The notes under the pieces: generated by a model
What the model was told of the DNA's origin: nothing
The model's input: only the letters and a program-made list of their open reading frames with translations
The model's database searches: none
Program-made: the position numbers and the translations under genes
Assembly (NCBI RefSeq): GCF_037154085.1
Contig: NZ_JBANRM010000001.1
Location: 992,001-1,056,000 of the forward strand
Direction: 5' to 3'
DNA length: 64,000 nt
DNA from: Andeanibacterium fulvum
Lineage (GTDB): Bacteria; Pseudomonadota; Alphaproteobacteria; Sphingomonadales; Sphingomonadaceae
Part shown: positions 33,912 to 43,898 of the stretch, in pieces
Layout: each line of letters starts with the position of its first letter
Numbering within the stretch: the first letter of the stretch is position 1

Positions 33912-34754
33912 ATGGCGAAAATCACCGCAGGCATCGCAACCAGCCACGTGCCCGCCATCGGCGCGGCCTTCGATCAGGGACGCGATCAGGACGACTACTG
34001 GAAGCCGGTTTTCGATGGCTATGAATGGGTCAAGGAATGGATCAAGGACAACACGCCCGACGTGGTGATCCTGTGCTATAATGATCATGCTTCGGCCATG
34101 ATGCTGGACATCGTGCCCACCTTCGCCCTGGGCTTTGCCGAGGAATTCGAACCGGCCGACGAAGGCTGGGGCCGCCGCCCGGTGCCGATGGTCTACAACA
34201 ACACCGACCTTGCCGGGCACATTGCCGAGCAGTTGGTGATCGACAATTTCGACATCACCATCATGAACCAGATGGATGTGGACCACGGGCTGACCGTGCC
34301 GCTTTCGCTGATGTTCGGCCATGTCAGCGAATGGCCCTGCAAGGTCATCCCGCTGGCCGTGAACGTCACGCAGTTCCCCACCCCCTCGGGCGAGCGTTGC
34401 TGGCAGCTGGGCGCCGCCATCCGCGATGCGGTGGCCTGCTTCCCGGAAGACCTCAACGTGCAGATCTGGGGCACCGGCGGCATGAGCCACCAGTTGCAGG
34501 GGCCGCGCGCCGGCCTGATCAACCCGGATTTCGACAATGAATTCCTCGACAAGCTGATCGACGGGACCGACGATCTGCGCAAGATCACTCGCCTCGACTA
34601 TCTGCGCGAGTCCGGTTCGGAAGGTATCGAACTGATCATGTGGCTGATCATGCGCGCGGCACTGGGCGAAAAGGTGGAAGAACTTCACCGTTTCTACCAC
34701 GTTCCCGCATCGAATACGGCCGTGGGCCACGTAGTATTCAAACCGCTGGACTAG
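33912..34754 (+). CDS. ligB: Protocatechuate 4,5-dioxygenase beta subunit
   Basis: Catalytic subunit; opens protocatechuate between C4 and C5 to 4-carboxy-2-hydroxymuconate 6-semialdehyde using Fe(II) and O2. The 280-residue class III extradiol enzyme keeps the iron ligands His12 (TSHVPAIGAA), His59 (NDHASAMM) and Glu in GSEGIELIMWL, and the catalytic His in GTGGMSHQLQGP. It is about 20 residues shorter at the C-terminus than SYK-6 LigB (302). The usual neighbours ligC, ligI, ligU, ligJ and ligK are absent, so it may be a second copy or serve a related catechol. Confidence 0.92.
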   Translation: MAKITAGIATSHVPAIGAAFDQGRDQDDYWKPVFDGYEWVKEWIKDNTPDVVILCYNDHASAMMLDIVPTFALGFAEEFEPADEGWGRRPVPMVYNNTDLAGHIAEQLVIDNFDITIMNQMDVDHGLTVPLSLMFGHVSEWPCKVIPLAVNVTQFPTPSGERCWQLGAAIRDAVACFPEDLNVQIWGTGGMSHQLQGPRAGLINPDFDNEFLDKLIDGTDDLRKITRLDYLRESGSEGIELIMWLIMRAALGEKVEELHRFYHVPASNTAVGHVVFKPLD

Positions 34755-34766
34755 CGAACCTCTCCT

Positions 34767-34810
34767 CCGGTAGGACTTAGTCAACGACCCCCGAAGAGGG
34801 GGCCTACCGG
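34767..34810 (+). terminator. Stem-loop after ligB
   Basis: Outer arms CCGGTAGG (34767-34774) and CCTACCGG (34803-34810) enclose an inner hairpin CCCCC-GAAGA-GGGGG. It lies between the ligB stop and the next start at 34825, close enough that it could terminate, attenuate or stabilise the ligAB message. No T-run follows. Confidence 0.45.
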
Positions 34811-34824
34811 GAAGAGGGGAACTC

Positions 34825-35865
34825 ATGAAACAGCCTGTCCGCAAGGCGCTCGCCGCGCTTGCCCTTACCGCCAGTTGCATTGCCTTCGGCGCGCCCGCGC
34901 AAGCCGACAGCGTCGGGGGTGTCCCCACCCCCGTCCAGGCCTGCCAGCGCGAATGCCTCGAAGGCTTCGTGAACCGCTATCTGGCGGCCATGGCGGCCCA
35001 CAAGGTGGACCCGGAGCTGTTCGCGCAGAACGTGCGCTTCACCGAAAACGGGATCGAGCTGCCTTTCGGCAATGAAGGCCTGTGGGCCACGGCGAGCGGC
35101 GTGGGCCAGTACAAGCTCTATGTGCCGGACACGGAAACCCAGCAGGTCGCCTTCCTCGGCACGGTGAAGGAAGTGGCGCGCAGTTCCGCCACCGGCGCGG
35201 CGCGCGAACCGGAGCTGGTCGGGCTGGCCCTGCGCCTGCGGATCGAGGGCGGCAAGATCACCGAAGTGGAACAAATCGCTGCCCGGCCGGATCGTCCGAT
35301 CGGAGGCGGCACTGCCGCTGCATCCAGCAACCCCTTCCCCGCCACGGGCGAAGCGGTGGAGAAAATGGGCGCGCCCGCGCCGATCTTCTCGCAGGCCATT
35401 CCCGAGAAGGAGCGCATGAGCCGCGCCGAGCTGATCGCGGTGGGCAATGCCTATTTCGAAGGCCTGCAGCGCAATGACGGCAAGGGTTACTATCCCTTCA
35501 CCGACGATTGCATCCGCTTCGAAAACGGCATGGACGTGCTGGCCAACTATCCCAATCCCGAGACCGGCAAGCGCGAGCGGATGGGCTGCAAGAAGCAGTT
35601 CGAAGTGGCGCTGAAGGGCACCGTCACCGGCATTCGCGACCGCCGCTTCGTGGCGGTAGACCGGGAGCGCGGCATCGTGTTCGCCTTCGGCTTCTTCGAT
35701 CACCGCCCGATCAACTGGACCTGGCAGCTGGGCGAATTGTTCAAGATCGAAAAGGGCGAGATCAGCCGGATCGAGGCGATCTTCATTCGCGGGCCATATG
35801 GCATCAATTCGGGCTGGAGCACCTATGAACAGGGCCGCTCGGAAGAGATCCAGGACATCAGGTAA
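34825..35865 (+). CDS. Secreted protein of unknown function, paralogue 1
   Basis: A 346-residue protein with a signal peptide (ALAALALTASCIAFGAPAQA), then a repeated alpha/beta layout: CQRECLEGFVNRYLAAMAAH near 40 and ELIAVGNAYFEGLQRNDGKG near 205, each starting an NTF2-like module of about 150 residues. Acidic/aromatic motifs such as DDCIRFENGMD and GFFDHRP recur. This resembles the DUF8021-type secreted proteins. It follows ligB by 70 bp on the same strand; the next gene is related. Periplasmic, role unknown. Confidence 0.65.
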   Translation: MKQPVRKALAALALTASCIAFGAPAQADSVGGVPTPVQACQRECLEGFVNRYLAAMAAHKVDPELFAQNVRFTENGIELPFGNEGLWATASGVGQYKLYVPDTETQQVAFLGTVKEVARSSATGAAREPELVGLALRLRIEGGKITEVEQIAARPDRPIGGGTAAASSNPFPATGEAVEKMGAPAPIFSQAIPEKERMSRAELIAVGNAYFEGLQRNDGKGYYPFTDDCIRFENGMDVLANYPNPETGKRERMGCKKQFEVALKGTVTGIRDRRFVAVDRERGIVFAFGFFDHRPINWTWQLGELFKIEKGEISRIEAIFIRGPYGINSGWSTYEQGRSEEIQDIR

Positions 35866-35882
35866 ATCTCTCGTTTTCCCCT

Positions 35883-35974
35883 CGTCATGCTGAACTTGTT
35901 TCAGCATCCATCGTGGATCCGGGCGATGGCAACGCATGGGGAGAAATGGACCCTGAAACGAGTTCAGGGTGACG
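35883..35974. repeat. Paired REP-like element, class B
   Basis: Left copy CGTCATGCTGAAC and right copy ending GTTCAGGGTGACG, inverted relative to each other and each with an internal TTGTTTCAG-like hairpin. It fills the gap between the two secreted paralogues. Confidence 0.75.
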
Positions 35975-36002
35975 GTTTGCGTAATTTGAAGGGGTATTAG
36001 TC

Positions 36003-36899
36003 ATGAAGCGCATTCTTTCCGCCGCCGCCCTGCTGGCGGTCGCGGCCACCGCCACGCCCGCCATGGCCCAGAACGGCCCGCCGCCCAGCCCCTGGGCTCC
36101 GTTGCAGGACAAGCCCAGTTGCACGCGGGATGAGCTGAAGGCCGTGACCTCCGCCTATGTCGAAGGCCAGCGCAAGGGCAGCCTTGCCGGCCTGCCGCTC
36201 GACCCCAAGGCGCATTACCTGCAGGACATGCAGACGGTGGAGCAGGACAAGGGCCTGTGGAACACCGCCCTGCCCGTGGCCCATTCGCTGAGCTTCCATG
36301 ACGACAAGCGCTGCAAGGCCTTTACCGAGCTGGTCGTAACCGAGGGGCCGGTCCAATATATCATCGGCACGCGGCTCTATATGCATCAGGGCAAGGTGAT
36401 CCGGGTGGATAGCCTCGTCACCAAGAAGGGCGACTGGCTGTTCAACGCCAATGCCTTCCTCAAATATTCGAAGCAGGAAGATTGGGAGCCGCTGTTCAAA
36501 TATCAGAAAACCCCGCCGTCCGAGATGGTCAGGGGCGCCAATGCCTATCTGGATGGCTTTGCCGACAAGTTCACTGACATTCCCTGGGGCACGCCCTGTG
36601 CGCGGCTGGAAGGCGGCGCCTATACCAACCGCACCAGTGATCCCCATGCATCCTGCGAGATCGGGATGCCGCCGGGTGTGCTCTACATCACCAATCGCGA
36701 TTATCTGGTCGATGAGGAAAAGGGCGTGATCAACATCTTCTGCCGCTTTGGCGACAGCAAGAACGGCGGCCCGGATTCACATACATTCCGCTTCATCGAC
36801 GGCAAGATCCGTGCGGTCCACACGCTCACCGTCATCCCCGGCCCGCAGGCCGACGACGATGGCGCAATCCTGCGCAATCCGGGGATCAATTTGCAGTAG
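36003..36899 (+). CDS. Secreted protein of unknown function, paralogue 2
   Basis: A 298-residue protein with a signal peptide (ILSAAALLAVAATATPAMA) and the same kind of NTF2-like/DUF8021 composition as the gene before it: CTRDELKAVTSAYVEGQRKG, ANAYLDGFADKFTDIPWG, and a C-terminal HTFRFIDGKIRAVHTLTV. Several cysteines (SCTREL-type start, PCARLEG, SCEIGM, FCRFGD) may pair. Unknown function; its position beside ligAB suggests a link to aromatic uptake or modification, without direct evidence. Confidence 0.65.
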   Translation: MKRILSAAALLAVAATATPAMAQNGPPPSPWAPLQDKPSCTRDELKAVTSAYVEGQRKGSLAGLPLDPKAHYLQDMQTVEQDKGLWNTALPVAHSLSFHDDKRCKAFTELVVTEGPVQYIIGTRLYMHQGKVIRVDSLVTKKGDWLFNANAFLKYSKQEDWEPLFKYQKTPPSEMVRGANAYLDGFADKFTDIPWGTPCARLEGGAYTNRTSDPHASCEIGMPPGVLYITNRDYLVDEEKGVINIFCRFGDSKNGGPDSHTFRFIDGKIRAVHTLTVIPGPQADDDGAILRNPGINLQ

Positions 36900-36932
36900 C
36901 CCAACACGTCGTCCCGGGCTCGCTGCTCAATT

Positions 36933-37109
36933 CGTCATCCCGGACTTGATCCGGGATCGCTGTGAGCATGGCCCCCAGCCGCCAGCGATCCCGGCTTTCG
37001 CCGGGATGACCGCGGAGGCCAGCCTCACCCCAAACACTCACCCCGGCCTCGTGCCGGGGTCCAGCTTTCTAACGGATTAGCTGGATCCCGGCACAAGTCC
37101 GGGATGACG
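36933..37109. repeat. REP-like cluster, class B (two paired elements)
   Basis: Two successive inverted pairs: CGTCATCCCGGAC...GCCGGGATGAC (36933-37010) and CCCCGGCCTCGTGCCGGGG...CCGGGATGACG (about 37040-37109). They separate the convergent stops of the secreted paralogue 2 gene and the CoA-transferase gene. Confidence 0.75.
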
Positions 37110-37144
37110 ATCCATGAGGCGCAGTGTCTGGAGCGAACAGGTAC

Positions 37145-38269
37145 CTACCCCTCCCCGAGCATGGGCGAAGGCTTGCCCAGCGCGAGGTCCGCGTCGGAAA
37201 ACACGATCGGAGTGCGCAGGCCCGGAATATGGGTGCCGTCAGGCCGCTCCATATCCAGCACCATGCCGCGCGCCTCGATCTGCGGATCGCGCAGGGCTTC
37301 GCCCACATCGTGGATCGGGCCGACCGGGATGCCGTGCTGTTCCAGCGCGGCCAGCAAGGCGTCCCGGTTCCATTGCCGGGTCTTCTCGATGATCAGCGGC
37401 ACCAGAGTGGCGCGGTGAGCCACGCGTTCCGGATTGGTCTGCCATTCCGGCCGCACTTCCAGCCCGAGCACTTCGGCAAAGCGCGCGAATTGCGTGTCGT
37501 TGCCCACGGCCACGATCACCCAGCCATCGCTGGTGGGGAAACCGTCATAGGGCACGATATTGGGATGGCTCATCCCGATACGGTGCGGCGCATTGCCGGT
37601 GATGAGGTAATTCATCGCCTGATTGGCCATGGTGCCCACCATCACATCGAACAGGGCAAGGTCCACATGCTGGCCCCTGCCGGTATGCTGGCGCTGGTGG
37701 AGCGCGGCCTGGATGCCGATCACGGCATAGAGCCCGGTCATGATATCGGCATAGGCAACGCCGATCTTGGTCGGCGGACCGTCCGGCAGGCCCGACAGGT
37801 CCATGATCCCGCTCATGCCCTGAATGATGAAATCATAGCCGGGGCGCGGAGCATAGGGGCCGGTCTGGCCAAAGCCGGTGATCGAGCAATAGACGAGGCG
37901 CGGATTGATCTTGCTGAGGCTCTCGTAATCGAGGCCGTATTTCTTCAGCCCGCCCAGCTTGAAATTCTCGATCACCACATCCGCCTCGCGGATCAGGCCG
38001 AGCACCATCTCGAGGTCTTCCGCCTTGTGGTAATCGGCCGTGACCGAGCGCTTGCCGCGATTGGCAGAATGGAAATAGCCGGCATCCTTGGTGCCATCGG
38101 CATTCTCGATGAAGGGCGGCCCCCAGTCGCGCGTATCGTCGCCCTGCGGGCTTTCCACTTTCACCACTTCCGCGCCGAGATCGGCGAAAATCTGCCCGGC
38201 CCACGGCCCGGCAAGAACGCGGGCGAGTTCGACTACCTTGATGCCTTCAAGCGGCGCGGGTCTGGTCAT
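37145..38269 (-). CDS. CaiB/BaiF family CoA-transferase
   Basis: A class III CoA-transferase moving CoA between acyl groups. The 374-residue protein shows LEGIKVVELARVLAGPWAGQ, ADLGAEVVKVESP, the catalytic Asp in VAYADIMTGLYAVIG, and NDTQFARFAEVLG. It is shorter than the usual ~400 residues, ending GKPSPMLGEG close to a REP cluster. The acyl substrate is unknown. It is convergent with the secreted paralogue 2 gene. Confidence 0.86.
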   Translation of the reverse strand: MTRPAPLEGIKVVELARVLAGPWAGQIFADLGAEVVKVESPQGDDTRDWGPPFIENADGTKDAGYFHSANRGKRSVTADYHKAEDLEMVLGLIREADVVIENFKLGGLKKYGLDYESLSKINPRLVYCSITGFGQTGPYAPRPGYDFIIQGMSGIMDLSGLPDGPPTKIGVAYADIMTGLYAVIGIQAALHQRQHTGRGQHVDLALFDVMVGTMANQAMNYLITGNAPHRIGMSHPNIVPYDGFPTSDGWVIVAVGNDTQFARFAEVLGLEVRPEWQTNPERVAHRATLVPLIIEKTRQWNRDALLAALEQHGIPVGPIHDVGEALRDPQIEARGMVLDMERPDGTHIPGLRTPIVFSDADLALGKPSPMLGEG

Positions 38270-38280
38270 TCAGTAAACCT

Positions 38281-38364
38281 CGTCATTGCGAGGGGCGAAG
38301 CCCCGAAGCAATCCAAAGCGTCACGCGTTGCGCCCTGGATTGCTTCGCTTCGCTCGCAATGACG
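38281..38364. repeat. Paired REP-like element, class A
   Basis: CGTCATTGCGAGG at the left and CTCGCAATGACG at the right, each with an inner AAGCAATCC or GGATTGCTT arm. It lies between the CoA-transferase start and the end of the amidohydrolase gene. Confidence 0.8.
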
Positions 38365-38384
38365 ATTCAGGCAAGCCCGGAACT

Positions 38385-39419
38385 TCAAAGCGGATCGATA
38401 TGGAAAATCCGCTCCGCATTGCCGTGGCACAGTGCATGCATCTCTTCCTCGGTGCAGGGGAAGTTGTCGATGAAGTCCACGGCCGGCTGCTGCGGCTGAT
38501 AGGGATAATCGATGGCCCACATCACATTGTTGATGCCCAGCTTGTCGATGGAATAGCGCAGGGCCAGCGGGTCTTCCACGCCGCTGGTGGTGATGACGAA
38601 ATTGTCCTGGAAATATTCCGCCATGCTGCGTCCGGTCTTCTTCGCCCGGCCGACCACCTGTGCGCGACTGTTCATGAAGTTGATGCGCCAGATCCAGAAC
38701 GGCACCGCTTCGCCCATATGGCCGATGCAGATCTTCAGCTTGGGGAATGCATCGAACACGCCGCCAGCCATCATGCGCACCGCATGGGTGCCCACTTCCA
38801 CGCCATAGCCCCACATGGCGCTGTCCATGCCATAATCCTGCAACGGGCCCTTCAGCGTATCGCTGGCCGCGCGCGGGTGGATGTAGATGCAGCGATCCAG
38901 CGCCTCCGCCGCTTCGAGGATCGGCCAGAACTTCGGATCGTCGAGATATTCGCCATTGGTGTGGCTGTTGATCATGAAGCCGTTGAGGCCCAACTCGTTG
39001 ACCGCGCGCTCCATCTCCTTCGCGGCGCGCTTCGGGCTGTGCGGGGCGAAGCTGGCAAGGCCCGCAAAGCGCGTGGGCCATTTGCGGCAGACTTCCGCCA
39101 GCCGGTCATTCGCGAGCCGGGCTAGGTCCATCGCCGTATCGGCATCGAACATCTGCACGCCCGGCGCGGTGAGCGCCAGCAGGTGCATGTCCACGCCATA
39201 TTCGTCCATCTGCGGCAGGCGGTGCTGTTCGATATCCGTAAGGCCGGTGAGGAAATCGAGCTTGCCATAACCGCTGGTGTCGGCGGGCGCGTCGTAGATG
39301 CCCTTCACCAGCAGCTTGTCGAGGCTCTGCGTGGGCGAATTGGCGACCTTCCTCAGTTCTTCGGCGACTTCGGGAATCGACCATGCTTCTTCGGTGGCAA
39401 TCTTGCGGATCTTGGCCAT
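38385..39419 (-). CDS. LigW-like metal-dependent decarboxylase (amidohydrolase fold)
   Basis: A 344-residue TIM-barrel enzyme of the ACMSD/gamma-resorcylate/5-carboxyvanillate decarboxylase group. Metal and active-site residues of that group are present: Glu in RKIATEEAW, NSHTNGEYLDD, His in CIYIHPRA, His in ICIGHMGEAVPFW and Asp in WAIDYPYQPQ. Sphingobium LigW decarboxylates 5-carboxyvanillate to vanillate in biphenyl lignin breakdown; this protein shares the motifs but is diverged at the N-terminus, so the substrate is unsure. Start ATG 39419 (MAKIRK). Confidence 0.78.
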   Translation of the reverse strand: MAKIRKIATEEAWSIPEVAEELRKVANSPTQSLDKLLVKGIYDAPADTSGYGKLDFLTGLTDIEQHRLPQMDEYGVDMHLLALTAPGVQMFDADTAMDLARLANDRLAEVCRKWPTRFAGLASFAPHSPKRAAKEMERAVNELGLNGFMINSHTNGEYLDDPKFWPILEAAEALDRCIYIHPRAASDTLKGPLQDYGMDSAMWGYGVEVGTHAVRMMAGGVFDAFPKLKICIGHMGEAVPFWIWRINFMNSRAQVVGRAKKTGRSMAEYFQDNFVITTSGVEDPLALRYSIDKLGINNVMWAIDYPYQPQQPAVDFIDNFPCTEEEMHALCHGNAERIFHIDPL

Positions 39420-39544
39420 TGGATTTCCTCTCCTCTTTCGCGCACCACTTATGGGCACTGCACGGCGAAGCGCAACGGGCCTTTATGCGCTGCCGCCAAA
39501 GGGCTAGACCCGACGCCTGACACTACACGGAGCTGGAGAGGCCC

Positions 39545-41002
<1,458 letters not shown>

Positions 41003-41052
41003 GGACCTTGGGCCGATTGCCGACACAGTCCCATAAACAGCCCTCCAACCTC

Positions 41053-41200
41053 CGTTCATCCTGAGCCTGTCGAAGGACACGCGAGACGTATATTCTGGGT
41101 TTGGACTGAACATGAGCCCCCCCCCCCTCGTTACGCGGGCGGTGGAGCGGTTCGTCGGGCAAACGGCTGCCCCTGTCCTTCGACAGGCTCAGGACGAACG
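41053..41200. repeat. Paired REP-like element, class C
   Basis: Left copy CGTTCATCCTGAGCCTGTCG and its inverted partner ending CAGGACGAACG, about 100 bp apart, with a run of 10 C near 41120 between them. It occupies the convergent gap after the aldehyde dehydrogenase gene. Confidence 0.8.
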
Positions 41201-41244
41201 GAAGTAGCGATAGTTTTGGGGAAGGGAGGCCGGATTCGGCCTCC

Positions 41245-42240
41245 TTACCGCCCCAGCGCCATCGCTTCCTCATACACGCTCGTATCGATCAGCTTCGCCA
41301 GTTCCTCGCGGCTGCGCGCAGGGCGCTTGTCCTGCGCGGCAAGCCATTGTTCCTCCGCCACCAGCACGTCGAGCATGTCGGCGGGATAGCTTGCCGTGAA
41401 GGCGTGGTGCTTCCAGCTACGCTCCACCTGATCGGCGGGAAAGCTGCTGGCTGCCTCCACCAGTTTCTTCGCCTCGGCCGGATCGCGCCGCACTTCCCCG
41501 GCCGCCTCCATCACCGCGCGCACGAAAGCGACAGTTTTGGCCCGCTTGGCCGGATCGGCGAGATTGGCTGCCGTGCTGTTGAGATTGAAATATTCGGCAT
41601 AGACGCCGTCGCCATGGAACTCGGTCAGGTCATCGCCCAGCACGAGGGCGGCGTTCTCGCTTTCCGGTTCCCAGATCACCACTGCGTCGACCTCGCCCGC
41701 GTCCAGCATGAGGGGCATGGCGGAAAGCGGCGTTCCGGGCTGCAGCCCCACGATCTCGACATCGGCGAAGCTCAGCCCGGCAGTCTGCAACATGCGCTGG
41801 AGGAAATAGCCGGCCGAAGTGGGCGCGACCGTGACGATGCGCTTGCCCTTCAAATCGGCAACTTCCTCGATCCCGGCCGAACGGCGGGCGACGATCCGGT
41901 AAAGCCCCTGGCTGACATTCAGGATGATCCGCAGATCCGGGTGGCGCACGGAATAGCGCAGGGCCTGCGTCTCGGCATGGGTGGCGACATCGGCCACGCC
42001 TTCCTCGCCAAAACCGGGAATGATCGGCTCGCCCACCAGATTGGGGATACCGCCCATCTTCACACTGGCTTCGCCCGGATAATATTTCTCCGCCGCAAGC
42101 AGCACCGGCGCGATCTCGAAGGTCTGCTTGTTGCCGTGGATCGCGATCGGGCCGGGATTATCCTTCGCCTGCACCGGCGCGGCCAGAGCAGCGGCCGCCA
42201 TCATTGCCGCAAGGGCAATCCTGCGTGTGAACATCCTCAT
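41245..42240 (-). CDS. Orphan ABC-type substrate-binding protein (NitT/TauT/SsuA-like)
   Basis: A 331-residue periplasmic binding protein with a signal peptide (RRIALAAMMAAAALAAPVQA). The pattern ADLKGKRIVTVAPTSAGYF, LQRMLQTAGL, and AGEVDAVVIWEPESE with PADMLDVLV is that of nitrate/sulfonate/taurine/thiamine-precursor binding proteins. No permease or ATPase gene is adjacent. It is divergent from the xdhC-like gene by 86 bp. It may serve a distant transporter or act as a sensor. Confidence 0.8.
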   Translation of the reverse strand: MRMFTRRIALAAMMAAAALAAPVQAKDNPGPIAIHGNKQTFEIAPVLLAAEKYYPGEASVKMGGIPNLVGEPIIPGFGEEGVADVATHAETQALRYSVRHPDLRIILNVSQGLYRIVARRSAGIEEVADLKGKRIVTVAPTSAGYFLQRMLQTAGLSFADVEIVGLQPGTPLSAMPLMLDAGEVDAVVIWEPESENAALVLGDDLTEFHGDGVYAEYFNLNSTAANLADPAKRAKTVAFVRAVMEAAGEVRRDPAEAKKLVEAASSFPADQVERSWKHHAFTASYPADMLDVLVAEEQWLAAQDKRPARSREELAKLIDTSVYEEAMALGR

Positions 42241-42326
42241 AACCTCCCCCTTTTCCTCCCGCGAGGGACTATGAATGCAATTGGCGGTAGCGGGAACCCC
42301 TTGGGGGAACTATCGCTTTGGGCACC

Positions 42327-43202
42327 ATGTCCAGCGATCATGATGCCCTCGCCTTCGCGGCGGACCAGCCTGCCGCCCTGTGCACTATCGTGGCAATCGA
42401 CGGCAGCTTTTCGCGCCGCAATGGGGCGCAACTGGCCGTGGCCCCGGACGGAACCATTGCAGGCGATCTGGCGGACAATTGCCTGAATGCCGAACTCGCC
42501 AATCAGGCTATCGAAGCCATGGAAGCGAGCGGCAGCAACGGCGGCGCCCGGTTGCTGCGCTATGGCAAGGGATCGCCCTTCATCGATTTCCGCCTGCCCT
42601 GCGGTTCCGGCCTCGACATCTTGATCGAGCCTGCGCCTGACCGGGCGGCACTGCAGGACTGCATGGCAACTCTGGCAGAACGGGAGGCTGCCGAACTGGC
42701 ACTGCCCCTGCCCGCTGACGCTGATCCCGCCTTCCTGCGAACCCGCCACTACATGCCACCGCTGCGCCTGCTGGTGCTGGGCGCGGGGTCCGAATGTTCC
42801 GCGTTGGTGAAGCTGGCGCAGACACAGGGGATCGAGGCGGAATGGCGCGAGGCGGGCAATCACCTCTCGCTCGACAAGGTGCCGGCGGACCTGCTGGACG
42901 GCACATGGGCCGCCGATCCGTGGACCGCGATCCTGCTGCTGTTCCACGATCACGAGTGGGAATATGCCCTGCTCAAATGGGCACTGACCACCGATGCCTT
43001 CTATGTCGGCGCACAGGGCGGCGCCCCGGCGCGCATGGCCCGGCTGGAGCGATTGAAGGCCGGGGGCGTGGAAGAGGAGGCACTCGCCCGGCTGCGCAGC
43101 CCGGTCGGCCTGATCCCCCGGGCGCGCGATTCCTCCGTGCTGGCCTTGTCCGTCCTGGCGGATGTGGTCGGCGCCTATGAGGCGCTGCACCCGCACTCAT
43201 GA
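42327..43202 (+). CDS. XdhC/CoxI-family molybdenum cofactor maturation protein
   Basis: A 291-residue protein of the XdhC family that binds and sulfurates molybdenum cofactor and inserts it into Mo hydroxylases. Typical parts are LCTIVAIDGSFSRRNGAQLAV, GSGLDILIEP, LRLLVLGAGSECSAL (Rossmann part), and AFYVGAQGGAPARMARL with LRSPVGLIP. Start ATG 42327; stop TGA overlaps the next ATG. It faces iorAB across the mocA-like gene and a REP. Confidence 0.85.
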   Translation: MSSDHDALAFAADQPAALCTIVAIDGSFSRRNGAQLAVAPDGTIAGDLADNCLNAELANQAIEAMEASGSNGGARLLRYGKGSPFIDFRLPCGSGLDILIEPAPDRAALQDCMATLAEREAAELALPLPADADPAFLRTRHYMPPLRLLVLGAGSECSALVKLAQTQGIEAEWREAGNHLSLDKVPADLLDGTWAADPWTAILLLFHDHEWEYALLKWALTTDAFYVGAQGGAPARMARLERLKAGGVEEEALARLRSPVGLIPRARDSSVLALSVLADVVGAYEALHPHS

Positions 43203-43795
43203 GCGGGCAGCTTGCCATCGCGCTGCTGGCGGCCGGAAGCGCACGGCGTTTCGGCGGCGGCAAGCTGGATGCGATGCTGGCGGGCAAGCGACTGGGCCGC
43301 CATGCGCTCGACGCCGCGCTGTCCTTGGGCCGGGGGATGCCGCTGGTGGTGGTGAGCGAGGATGCCCCCGCTTTCGCACGGGAAGCCGCCGCCGAAGGGC
43401 TGGCCGTGCCGATCGTCAATCCGTTGGCTCAGGAAGGGCTCGGCACCTCGGTCGCGCTTGCGGCGGGCCATGCCAGGGAGGCCGGGGCAGACAGGCTGCT
43501 GCTGCTCGCGGCGGACATGCCGCTGGTTACCGCTGCAACGCTGGCGGCACTGATCGAGGCATGTGGCAATGCCCCCGCCTGCGTGCGCCATCCGGACGGC
43601 CACCCCGGCATTCCCGCCTGTTTCCCGGCAACCAGCTTTCCCGCCCTCGCCGCGCTTGGCGGCGACAAGGGTGCGGGTGCGCTGCTGCGGTCTGGCGATG
43701 TTGCGGTGCTGGACATCGATCCGCACGAATTGCGCGATGTCGATACGGTGGCTGAGCTTGAGGCACTGGCGGCGGATACTCGCCCGCCCGGCTAG
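43199..43795 (+). CDS. MocA/MobA-like molybdenum cofactor nucleotidyltransferase
   Basis: A 198-residue protein of the MocA-type NTP-transferase family that attaches CMP (or GMP) to molybdopterin. Visible are LLAAGSARRFGGGKLDAM (nucleotide loop with Lys), GLGTSVALAAGHA, and LLLAADMPLVTAATL with the metal-binding DMP. Its start overlaps the xdhC-like stop (ATGA). The Mo hydroxylase IorAB next to it uses the cytosine dinucleotide form, which fits MocA. Confidence 0.82.
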   Translation: MSGQLAIALLAAGSARRFGGGKLDAMLAGKRLGRHALDAALSLGRGMPLVVVSEDAPAFAREAAAEGLAVPIVNPLAQEGLGTSVALAAGHAREAGADRLLLLAADMPLVTAATLAALIEACGNAPACVRHPDGHPGIPACFPATSFPALAALGGDKGAGALLRSGDVAVLDIDPHELRDVDTVAELEALAADTRPPG

Positions 43796-43796
43796 T

Positions 43797-43885
43797 CGTC
43801 ATTGCGAGCGGAGCGAAGCAATCCAGAACCCAACGCGTGGGCCCCTGGATTGCTTCGTCGGCTCTGCCTCCTCGCAAGGGCGAGG
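43797..43885. repeat. Paired REP-like element, class A, degenerate right arm
   Basis: CGTCATTGCGAGCGGAGCG at the left; the right copy is damaged (CCTCGCAAGGGCG instead of CTCGCAATGACG). It occupies the short convergent gap between the mocA-like gene and iorB. Confidence 0.75.
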
Positions 43886-43898
43886 AGGCGTGTTTTCA

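Noticed and set aside
33506..34754. A complete protocatechuate 4,5-cleavage operon
   Set aside because: Only ligA and ligB are here; no ligC, I, U, J or K-like genes were found in the window.
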